Source: Candidatus Uhrbacteria bacterium
GTDB taxonomy: Bacteria; Patescibacteriota; Patescibacteriia; 2-12-FULL-60-25
Direction: 5' to 3'
Assembly (NCBI GenBank): GCA_016222815.1
Contig: JACRQE010000003.1
Coordinates: 248,001 to 312,000, forward strand
DNA length: 64,000 nucleotides
Shown: positions 57,716 through 64,000 of the stretch, in pieces
How the letters are laid out: every line of letters begins with the position of its first letter
Numbering within the stretch: position 1 is the first letter of the stretch
Translations under genes and position numbers: made by a program
The notes under the pieces: generated by a model
Database searches by the model: none
What the model was told of the DNA's origin: nothing
Seen by the model: only the letters and a program-made list of their open reading frames with translations

Positions 57716-59182
57716 TCAGCTCGTTTTCAGCGTCCCTAAATCCAGCGTCTCGTCGAATTTGATTTGGCTCACGAAATCCGGGATGTGGCTGACCATGATG
57801 AGTGCGCCCTTATAGTCTTGGATGGCTTTGGCGATGACCGGCAAATGGCGAAAGTTGATGTGGTTGGTCGGTTCGTCGAGGATAAGCAGTCCTGGTTTCT
57901 GTAATACGAATCTGGCATAGCACAAAAGTCCTTTTTGCCCTTCCGAGAGCGAGCCGATTTTGTTCTTCAGCAGATCCGAAGTCAGCAGGAACTCTGACGC
58001 CACTGCGCGTAGTCTCTCGTTGGACTTGAGCTCCATCACCGCATCCAGAGCTTCGTATGGTGTCTGGTCGAAATCCAGACCAGAGAAGTCCTGGGCATAA
58101 TAACCCACTTTGACTTCCGGGTTGATGGTCGCGTTCGGGTCCTTGCCTCCGGCCAAGGTCCTCAAAAGCGTACTCTTCCCGATCCCGTTCGGTCCGGCGA
58201 TGAGCAGCCGATAGCCTCGACGCAACGCGATATCCACTTCAGCCTGGTGCGGTTCATGGTTCTTGATCACGCGGACCGAAGAGATCTTCACCATCACGTC
58301 CGGGAACTCTTGGGCGGGAATCGTGAAATCACGGATGGTCTTGTCGTCGCGCCGCACATCCACCATCTCCTCCTCCGCCACTTCCACCTGGTCGCGAAGT
58401 TTGCTGGCCAAGCGCCGCATTTTACCTCCTTTGTTCGAAAAGAAGTTTATCTTATCTTTGCGGTCCTGGATGTCTTTCAGCAGCCGCGCGTTCTTCATCC
58501 TCTCGCGTTCCAACCGAGCCGCAATCTCCTCCACCACGTTGAAATAGTTGCCCACGTATTGTTCCACCTTGCCCGTGAATACATCCAAATGCAGGACTCC
58601 CTCGGTGAACGCATTCAAAAAGTCCGCGTCATGCGAGATGACCAGCACGGTCTTGGGATACATCATCAAAAAACCGGTCAGATGCTCTATGCCCTGTTGG
58701 TCCAAGTTATTGGTCGGTTCGTCGAGCAGTAAGATGTCCGGGTTCTGGATCAGAGCATAAGCCAGGAGTAGACGTGCCTGTTGGCCGCCCGAGAAGTCGC
58801 GGATTTTCTTGTCTAACGGCGCCGGCATGTTCACGGTCTCGAGTGCATCCGCGATGCGTTTGTTGATGTCGTACGGTTTCTCGCCCAAAGCGTGGACAAA
58901 GAAATCCAGCACCGTGTCGTCCATCCTGTCGCGCGGCACGACCTGCAAGGATGTCGCGATCGTCGCTCCGGCCCGGATATGGATTCCGCCTTCCGAGGGC
59001 TTGAGTATGCCGGTCAGGAGCTTGAAAATCGTGCTCTTCCCTGCACCGTTCTGGCCCATGAGCGTGATTTTAGAGTTTTCGCGTACCGAAAAATCCGCCT
59101 CATCCAGGATGGGATTCTCCTCGTCGTAGCCGAATGTGACTCCGCTGAAACGGATGATTACGTCGCCGTGGTCCAGTGCCAT
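57716..59182 (-). CDS. ABC-F family ATPase (first of a divergent pair)
   Basis: The 488-residue protein has two ATP-binding domains: GQNGAGKST and FSGGQQARLLL with LLLDEPTNNLD, then GPNGIGKST and LSEGQKGLL with LILDEPTNHI. A linker of about 75 residues between the domains (around the KINFFSNKGGKMRRL segment) is of the ABC-F type. These proteins act on the ribosome, often relieving stalling or antibiotic block; no membrane domain is present. It is divergent from the second ABC-F gene, 68 bases away. The C-terminal domain's signature is degenerate (SEGQ rather than SGGQ). Confidence 0.9.
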   Translation of the reverse strand: MALDHGDVIIRFSGVTFGYDEENPILDEADFSVRENSKITLMGQNGAGKSTIFKLLTGILKPSEGGIHIRAGATIATSLQVVPRDRMDDTVLDFFVHALGEKPYDINKRIADALETVNMPAPLDKKIRDFSGGQQARLLLAYALIQNPDILLLDEPTNNLDQQGIEHLTGFLMMYPKTVLVISHDADFLNAFTEGVLHLDVFTGKVEQYVGNYFNVVEEIAARLERERMKNARLLKDIQDRKDKINFFSNKGGKMRRLASKLRDQVEVAEEEMVDVRRDDKTIRDFTIPAQEFPDVMVKISSVRVIKNHEPHQAEVDIALRRGYRLLIAGPNGIGKSTLLRTLAGGKDPNATINPEVKVGYYAQDFSGLDFDQTPYEALDAVMELKSNERLRAVASEFLLTSDLLKNKIGSLSEGQKGLLCYARFVLQKPGLLILDEPTNHINFRHLPVIAKAIQDYKGALIMVSHIPDFVSQIKFDETLDLGTLKTS

Positions 59183-59214
59183 AAAGGTGGCTAATTAAAC
59201 CACGAAAATCCGTT

Positions 59215-59243
59215 TTGCGCAAGAGGTTGGGGTGTGCCATAAT
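59215..59243 (+). promoter_or_regulatory. Leaderless promoter of the second ABC-F gene
   Basis: TTGCGC (59215-59220) and CATAAT (59238-59243, preceded by TGC) are 17 bases apart. Seven bases then separate the -10 from ATG 59251. Upstream in-frame codons fall inside the promoter. Confidence 0.75.
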
Positions 59244-59250
59244 CCGGCGC

Positions 59251-61056
59251 ATGGCCTCGACCGTGCTCCAGCTCCAGTCCATCACCAAATCCTTCGGCAC
59301 GCGTTTGCTGTTGGACGGGGCTTCGGTTTCGGTCACCGAGGGGCAGAAAATCGGACTCATCGGCGCCAACGGCTCGGGCAAGACGACCCTTCTCCGCATC
59401 GTCCTTGGACAGGAATCACCTGACACCGGCGAAGTAACCATCTATCCGCATACCCGCCTCGGCTATCTGGAACAGCAAGAAATCTTCCCTGCGGGCGAGA
59501 CGGTCATGGAGTACCTTATCCGCACCTCCGGCCGCGAACCCTGGGAATGCGCCAAGATGGCCGCTATGTTCGAGCTCAAGAACGATAAGCTCGAGATGCC
59601 CTTCCTTTCCCTCTCCGGCGGCTATCAGATGCGCGTCCGTCTCACGAGCCTCCTGGTCAAAGATCCGAATCTTCTGCTCCTGGACGAACCCACTAACTAT
59701 CTCGACCTGCAGACCGTTCTCTTGCTCGAAGAAGCTCTGCGCCAATATCGCGGCGCTCTCCTTCTCGTCTCCCATGACCGTGAATTCCTCAAAAACGTCT
59801 GTACCCATACTTTGGAGCTTGAACACCAGAAGCTGACGCTCTACCCCGGCGATATCGAATCGTACTTCGGCCACAAAGCGGTCAAACTCGAAGAGACGCG
59901 GCGCCACAACAAAAAAATCCAAGCCCAACAGCGCCATCTCCAGGAATTCGTGGATCGTTTCCGCTATAAAGCCTCTAAAGCGACCCAGGCACAGTCAAAG
60001 CTGAAACAGCTCGAGAAGCTAAAAACTATCGAAATAAAACATTCCCTGCGCACGGTGCGCATCAACATCCCCTGTGCTGAACAGCGCAAAGCCGTGGCGC
60101 TTGAATGTCATGATTTGGGCGTCGGATACGTGGAGGGCAAGCCTATCCTCTCGCACGTCGATTTCGAGCTCAATCGCGGAGAGCACTTGGCCGTGCTAGG
60201 TGAGAACGGGCAAGGCAAATCCACACTGCTCAAAACCCTGGCCGGTGAGCTTCCTGTCCTCGATGGCCGCTTCAAATGGGGCCACAACCTACGCGTCGCC
60301 TACTACGCCCAGCATATACCGCAGATGCTTCCCACCGAAGGCACGGCCGGGAACTACCTTTCCTACATCGCCCCATCCGCACTCCCCGAGGATCTTCTGC
60401 GCATGGCCAGCAACTTCCTGTTCAATCAGGACGATCTCGACAAACCAATCTCCGTGCTCTCCGGCGGCGAGAAAGCGCGTCTGTGCCTGGCTTCCATCTG
60501 TCTCGGCAAATACGACGTGCTCCTCATCGACGAACCGACCAACCACCTCGACTTCGATACGGTCGAGGCTCTTGGCGAAGCCCTTTCCGAATTCCCGGGC
60601 ACGGTCATCTTCGTGAGCCACAGCCGGACCTTCGCGTCCCAAATCGCCACCGATATCCTCGAGATCAAGGACGGTCATGCTACCCGCTATCCGTATCCCT
60701 ACGACATCTACGTCTACGAGCTCAAGACCCACGAGAAGTTCATCCCACCTACGGACGACGAGCCGTTCATCCAAGGCCAAGTCCCCTATTCCCGGACCAA
60801 GACCGATATTTATCAAGATATCCAAAAAGAGAAACGCGCACTCAAGCGTCTCGAAGACGAGCTCACGGAACTCACCAAAGAGAAAGACGGCATCCTCGCC
60901 TATTTCATCGCCAACCCAACGGTCGTCAATGTCGACAAGGCGAAGCGCCTCAAAGAAATCGACGCCGAACTCATAAGCCGCGAAGCTGATTGGTTCGTAT
61001 TCCAAGATAAGATAGATGCGCTCGGTCAGGAGCTTAAGACGGCGAAAGAGGAATAG
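59251..61056 (+). CDS. ABC-F family ATPase, Uup-like (second of the pair)
   Basis: The 601-residue protein has two ATP-binding domains (GANGSGKTTL, LSGGYQMRV, LLLDEPTNYLD; then GENGQGKSTLLK, LSGGEKARL, LLIDEPTNHLD), a basic inter-domain linker with KASKATQAQSK, and a C-terminal coiled coil with KEKRALKRLEDELTELTKEK. The coiled-coil tail resembles Uup, which acts on branched DNA or ribosomes. The start is fixed by the leaderless promoter. It is divergent from the first ABC-F gene. Confidence 0.92.
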   Translation: MASTVLQLQSITKSFGTRLLLDGASVSVTEGQKIGLIGANGSGKTTLLRIVLGQESPDTGEVTIYPHTRLGYLEQQEIFPAGETVMEYLIRTSGREPWECAKMAAMFELKNDKLEMPFLSLSGGYQMRVRLTSLLVKDPNLLLLDEPTNYLDLQTVLLLEEALRQYRGALLLVSHDREFLKNVCTHTLELEHQKLTLYPGDIESYFGHKAVKLEETRRHNKKIQAQQRHLQEFVDRFRYKASKATQAQSKLKQLEKLKTIEIKHSLRTVRINIPCAEQRKAVALECHDLGVGYVEGKPILSHVDFELNRGEHLAVLGENGQGKSTLLKTLAGELPVLDGRFKWGHNLRVAYYAQHIPQMLPTEGTAGNYLSYIAPSALPEDLLRMASNFLFNQDDLDKPISVLSGGEKARLCLASICLGKYDVLLIDEPTNHLDFDTVEALGEALSEFPGTVIFVSHSRTFASQIATDILEIKDGHATRYPYPYDIYVYELKTHEKFIPPTDDEPFIQGQVPYSRTKTDIYQDIQKEKRALKRLEDELTELTKEKDGILAYFIANPTVVNVDKAKRLKEIDAELISREADWFVFQDKIDALGQELKTAKEE

Positions 61057-61060
61057 CCGG

Positions 61061-61089
61061 TTGACCGTCAGGGTGTTTTCTGGCTAAGT
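61061..61089 (+). promoter_or_regulatory. Possible promoter of the 61122 gene
   Basis: TTGACC (61061-61066) is 17 bases from CTAAGT (61084-61089), with the start codon 32 bases downstream. Confidence 0.4.
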
Positions 61090-61121
61090 GCCATCGTCTA
61101 CATCGTGAAACGAGGTGTTTG

Positions 61122-61808
61122 ATGTTGGATTCGCTCTTTGACCTCCATGGCTTGAACGTCCTCTCCGGTCTCGTCGATGCTAGTGCCTATCCCTGGGAGT
61201 GGTTAGAGGCGCTCTGTGTATATATCAGCGAGAATTGTCGCGGGGCTTGCGAACTCCCTTCTGATGGCGTCAGATATGACTGGAGCAAAGGCCCGATCTT
61301 CATCAGTGAGGGCGCGCGTGTCCAGACTGGGGCTGTGGTATACGGCCCTGCTTACATCGGCCCAAACTGCGTCATTGGCCACAATGCCCTAGTCCGTGGC
61401 GGCGCCATGATTCTTGACGGCTGTGAACTCGGCCATTGCGTTGAGGTCAAACACTCGATCCTTCTCCCCGGCGCTCACTGCGGCCACCGCAACTACATCG
61501 GCGACACGGTCATCGGCCGCGGCGTGAACTTCGGTGACGGCAGCGGTACGGCTAACCTGCGCGCCGACCGTAATCCCAAGAAGACGATCAAGGTGACCTG
61601 GGACGGCCAGGTCGTGGACACCGGCTTGCGCAAGTTCGGCGCCCTGGTCGGCGACGGATCGAGCATCGGCTGCCGCGCCACCCTAAACCCGGGAACTATC
61701 CTGGGCAAAGAGTGTCTCGTGCTCTCGAATGTCTCGGTCAGCCGGACGCATCCAGCCCGGAGCCAATTCTCCAATCCGGAGCCAAAAGTGACGCAGAGGA
61801 AGAGCTGA
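61122..61808 (+). CDS. Left-handed beta-helix (hexapeptide) transferase-like protein
   Basis: The 228-residue protein has hexapeptide repeats over about residues 65-205 (IFISEGARVQTGAVVYGPAY, YIGPNCVIGHNALV, IGRGVNFGDGS, LVGDGSSIGCRA), resembling the C-terminal acetyltransferase half of GlmU and related sugar-nucleotide enzymes, without the nucleotidyl domain. It may acetylate or bind a sugar. ATG 61122 follows GAGG. The C-terminal tail after about 210 is unrelated and basic. Confidence 0.8.
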   Translation: MLDSLFDLHGLNVLSGLVDASAYPWEWLEALCVYISENCRGACELPSDGVRYDWSKGPIFISEGARVQTGAVVYGPAYIGPNCVIGHNALVRGGAMILDGCELGHCVEVKHSILLPGAHCGHRNYIGDTVIGRGVNFGDGSGTANLRADRNPKKTIKVTWDGQVVDTGLRKFGALVGDGSSIGCRATLNPGTILGKECLVLSNVSVSRTHPARSQFSNPEPKVTQRKS

Positions 61809-61826
61809 CTGAATCTCTCACCTCAG

Positions 61827-61853
61827 AACCCCGACCATCTGGCCGGGGTTTGT
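61827..61853 (+). terminator. Intrinsic terminator after the beta-helix gene
   Basis: AACCCCG (61827-61833) pairs with CGGGGTT (61844-61850), followed by TGTC. A second hairpin follows at 61863. Confidence 0.7.
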
Positions 61854-61862
61854 CTATTAACG

Positions 61863-61886
61863 AACACCCGATAGCTATCGGGTGTT
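61863..61886. terminator. Second bidirectional hairpin
   Basis: AACACCCGAT (61863-61872) and its perfect complement (61877-61886) enclose AGCT. It lies at the 3' end of the convergent 61894 gene. Confidence 0.75.
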
Positions 61887-61893
61887 GAGGAGT

Positions 61894-62100
61894 TCAGTCT
61901 ACCGGGGTTCGCCGAGGTTGGCGAACCTCGCAGGGCACCTGCCGTAGCCAACCGATGGCGTTCACGTCACTATCATGCGCGGCTTTGCGCATCAGTTCGG
62001 CCGCGATTCTCTTGAACTCATCCGGGTCTTCCTCCATGAGTTCGAGCGGTGATTTGGGTTGGTCTCTGCGCATGACTGTAAGGATCGTCTTGTCTGCCAT
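61894..62100 (-). CDS. Small ORFan protein
   Basis: The 68-residue protein has an acidic helix (PLELMEEDPDEFKRIAAEL) and no recognised family. A GGAG site lies seven bases before the ATG on the minus strand, and a promoter-like TTGGGT-16-TAATCT is upstream. Terminator hairpins follow. Confidence 0.65.
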   Translation of the reverse strand: MADKTILTVMRRDQPKSPLELMEEDPDEFKRIAAELMRKAAHDSDVNAIGWLRQVPCEVRQPRRTPVD

Positions 62101-62164
62101 TCGTTAACTCCGAAGGTTCGAGATTACTTGCATACCCATTTTACCCAATAAAATCGGAAATGCG

Positions 62165-62189
62165 AAGACCTCCTTTGCGGGGAGGTCTT
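62165..62189 (-). terminator. Intrinsic terminator of the DUF362 gene
   Basis: On the minus strand AAGACCTCC (62181-62189) pairs with GGAGGTCTT (62165-62173) about ten bases past the stop codon. Confidence 0.85.
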
Positions 62190-62200
62190 GGGAGATGCGG

Positions 62201-63292
62201 TCAGAACGCTCGATGGTTGATTCCGAGCTTCTTTTGCAGGCTTTCGAAAAGGCTGGCAGGCATGTTGTGTCCGATCAGGGCCGTCGGCCTTTCGCCTAGT
62301 TTGAGCTCAAGCTGGCGTGCGATGACGGGATTTGTCCAGATGTCGTAGCCCGGCAACCTGATCCGGCCGTTCACCGTCACCATGATCCATTGCAGGAATC
62401 TGCGGAACCACGGCGTGCGCTCGTAGCATTCGAAGAGGAAGGCCAGGGCTGTGGCGTCTGCCGCCACCTGGTCGTCAGAGGCGATGATGAGCCCGGTCTC
62501 AGGCTCCAGGACACAGGACTTGAACAAGCCGATGCGCCCGAAGAACGTCAGCAGATGCTTGTTCGGACCAAGCGTGGTCTGCACCTTAGTCGCCGCGAAC
62601 AGCGTGCCACGCAGCTTGTGGCGGAAGGCCAATGCCAGCTCGGCGATCATCTCGTCGAAGTGACGTTCCTGGCTTTTTGCTGGAAGCTTTTCGCTGCTTC
62701 CCATCTTGATCCATCGGATGTACCAGTAAAGGGGCCCTTGCGCGTGGAACTGGTACCGGTCGTTGCGGTACAGCGCGCCGACCCAGTTCTTGGCGCCGAG
62801 CGATTCGCTGGCCTGTCCGTGTCCGCTGATCCGCGGCAGGTTGATGATATGGTCGACCTGCAGCAGCAGGCGCGACACCCTGAATCCGTCTGGCCAGTGC
62901 GCGGCTTCTTTGATCATGAGTCGCTCAAAGCCGTGGTTCTCCAGGGCCAGGAACTTTTCCCCGCATTCGGCCATGCCGGACTTCCCGAAGCAGTACTCGG
63001 ACGGGCTCGTCAGCGCATTCCCCTCCTTGTCATACTCGATGCCCGACTGGTCCGCGACCACGACTCGCCCGCCCCGCATCTGGATCTCGTCGGCGACGGC
63101 CCGAATCGCCCGCCAGTCGGTCGTAGCCGGATGCGGATCTTTTGAGTTCAGCGCCACCTTGAGCCAGACGGCTTCTCCGGGCATGAGCCAGGAAAAACCA
63201 TCGAAAGCGTAATTCGCTGTTTGCCGGATGCTCTTGATGGTTTCGTCATCCGTACTTCCTCGCATGACGCTGAAAATATGGACTTTGGACAT
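62201..63292 (-). CDS. DUF362 domain protein
   Basis: The 363-residue protein has the DUF362 layout: VWLKVALNSKDPHPATTDW, GGRVVVADQSG, a mid-protein LQVDHIINLPRISGHG with AKNWVGAL, and GLIIASDDQVAADATALAFL. No iron-sulfur cysteine clusters are present, unlike longer family members. Function is unknown. An AAGGAA site and the promoter TTGAAC-17-TAATAG are upstream. Confidence 0.8.
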   Translation of the reverse strand: MSKVHIFSVMRGSTDDETIKSIRQTANYAFDGFSWLMPGEAVWLKVALNSKDPHPATTDWRAIRAVADEIQMRGGRVVVADQSGIEYDKEGNALTSPSEYCFGKSGMAECGEKFLALENHGFERLMIKEAAHWPDGFRVSRLLLQVDHIINLPRISGHGQASESLGAKNWVGALYRNDRYQFHAQGPLYWYIRWIKMGSSEKLPAKSQERHFDEMIAELALAFRHKLRGTLFAATKVQTTLGPNKHLLTFFGRIGLFKSCVLEPETGLIIASDDQVAADATALAFLFECYERTPWFRRFLQWIMVTVNGRIRLPGYDIWTNPVIARQLELKLGERPTALIGHNMPASLFESLQKKLGINHRAF

Positions 63293-63326
63293 AATACTGT
63301 TCCTTCATGGGTAATGTACTTGCTTT

Positions 63327-63355
63327 CTATTATCATACGAATCCCGAATGTTCAA
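63327..63355 (-). promoter_or_regulatory. Promoter of the DUF362 gene
   Basis: On the minus strand TTGAAC (63350-63355) and TAATAG (63327-63332, preceded by TGA) are 17 bases apart. Confidence 0.7.
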
Positions 63356-63371
63356 GGGCAAGGCCATAAAA

Positions 63372-63402
63372 ATACTGCCGGGCATGGCCCGGCAGTATAT
63401 TT
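63372..63402 (-). terminator. Intrinsic terminator of the pentapeptide gene
   Basis: TACTGCCGGGC (63387-63397 on the minus strand) and its perfect complement (63373-63383) enclose three bases, and a TTTTTA tract follows. Confidence 0.85.
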
Positions 63403-63413
63403 GTCAGATTCTG

Positions 63414-64000
63414 TTATTCAAGATGGCCTTCGCAGGTGCCCGCGTTATCTTCGCTGTTTGTACCGTCCGGACAGGTTGTATTGCTCCACACCAAGCCGAT
63501 TCTCTCTTTTGAACCCAGACCGACAGCGGCGTATAAGTTGGCGTCCGTAAAATTGACGTTCGTTAGGCTTGCATTGGTGAAGTTGACCTCATATAAAGAC
63601 GTGCCGGTGAAATCGACGCTGGATAAGAGTGCGCCCTGGAAGTCGGCGATATTCTCTTGCTGGCTGCCGCGGGAAAAATCGGAATATGTGAGATTTACGT
63701 TCGTCAGGAATGAATTGGTGAACAAGACGCCCGAGCCCATGGAGTAGCTAAGATCCGTGCCGGTCAGCGTTGCGCCTTCGAACATGGCGTCTTTCAGCAT
63801 CGTGTGGGACAAATCAGCGCCTGTCAGCGTGGTGTCGTTGAACGATACTTTTTCGATGTCGGCTTGGCAGAGCTGGGCGTTCGTCAAATCGCGGCCTTGG
63901 AACGTTTCGTTTGTCACCATCTCGCCATAATGGTCCAAAGAGAGGTTGCAGTTCGGGCACATGTATGGGAATTCCGTGCCGTTTTCCGGGCCGACGCGCC
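63414..64000 (-). CDS. Pentapeptide-repeat protein (5' end outside window)
   Basis: The reading frame runs to the window edge, so the ATG at 63962 may be internal; the residues before it (RVGPENGTEFPY) connect smoothly to MCPNCNLSL. The visible part has more than twenty A(D/N)Lxx pentapeptides (DLTNAQLCQADIEKVSF, LTGADLSHTML, VDFTGTSLYEVNF) that form a right-handed quadrilateral beta helix. A CPNC motif precedes the repeats. Roles range from gyrase mimicry to surface structure; none is supported here. The domain ends in a Cys-containing tail (TTCPDG, GTCEGH). Confidence 0.8.
   Translation of the reverse strand, partial: RVGPENGTEFPYMCPNCNLSLDHYGEMVTNETFQGRDLTNAQLCQADIEKVSFNDTTLTGADLSHTMLKDAMFEGATLTGTDLSYSMGSGVLFTNSFLTNVNLTYSDFSRGSQQENIADFQGALLSSVDFTGTSLYEVNFTNASLTNVNFTDANLYAAVGLGSKERIGLVWSNTTCPDGTNSEDNAGTCEGHLE

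Noticed and set aside
1-64000. tRNA, rRNA, tmRNA or RNase P genes
   Set aside because: Gaps between genes were scanned for cloverleaf-like or conserved RNA sequence and none was recognised; a covariance search was not possible.

Overview
The window looks like a chromosomal piece of a small-genome bacterium, most consistent with Candidatus Patescibacteria (CPR, possibly an Uhrbacteria- or Magasanikbacteria-like lineage). This is inferred from gene content: a UvrD helicase fused to a RecB-type nuclease, a DUF721 protein, a rod operon mreB-mreC-mreD-mrdA, a B12-dependent ribonucleotide reductase with its own cobalamin adenosyltransferase, paired ABC-F proteins, many small envelope lipoproteins and many proteins with no recognisable family. 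TGA is an ordinary stop, so this is not a code-25 lineage. No tRNA, rRNA, CRISPR array, transposase or prophage structural gene was seen. The window begins inside an O-antigen-ligase-like gene and ends inside a pentapeptide-repeat gene.

Layout. 1-7.7 kb: four unrecognised or partly recognised genes (a GHKL ATPase with a collagen-like linker and its overlapping partner, a long coiled-coil protein, and a protein with a Rossmann/methyltransferase-like start). 7.7-10.2 kb: a zinc/manganese ABC transporter (znuA-znuC-znuB order). 10.2-16.2 kb: secreted and membrane proteins, then a TVP38-like protein and tgt. 16.2-18 kb: two ORFans. 18-22.6 kb: DNA repair (MagIII-like glycosylase, UvrD-nuclease) and DUF721. 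22.6-27 kb: mreBCD and PBP2. 27-33 kb: greA, a flavin reductase, a cytidylyltransferase-like gene, serS, alr and ftsQ. 33-34.3 kb: two ORFans. 34.3-38.2 kb: sanA, rmuC, cobO and others. 38.8-42.8 kb: nrdJ behind paired NrdR boxes, and a DEDD exonuclease. 43-46.9 kb: an ORFan cluster including a four-gene small-protein operon with hairpin-rich spacers. 46.9-61 kb: typA, a glycoside hydrolase, an EamA transporter, a beta-CASP nuclease, lipoproteins, a cupredoxin, a NUDIX protein, a second greA, a BaiN-like flavoprotein and two divergent ABC-F ATPases. 61-64 kb: a left-handed beta-helix protein, a small ORFan, a DUF362 protein and the pentapeptide protein.

The clearest pattern is two gene-expression styles. 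Many core genes have a -10 box only 5-11 bases before the start codon and no Shine-Dalgarno site, which predicts leaderless mRNA. The ORFans instead stand alone or in small operons, with a near-consensus TTGACN-17-TANNNT promoter, a 25-60 base leader often opening with a stem-loop, a good Shine-Dalgarno site and a strong intrinsic terminator. This suggests a separate, modular accessory gene class. Short palindromic repeats are also scattered through the window; several are inserted in frame inside housekeeping genes (the MagIII-like glycosylase, UvrD and the BaiN-like flavoprotein) and are translated as extra peptide.
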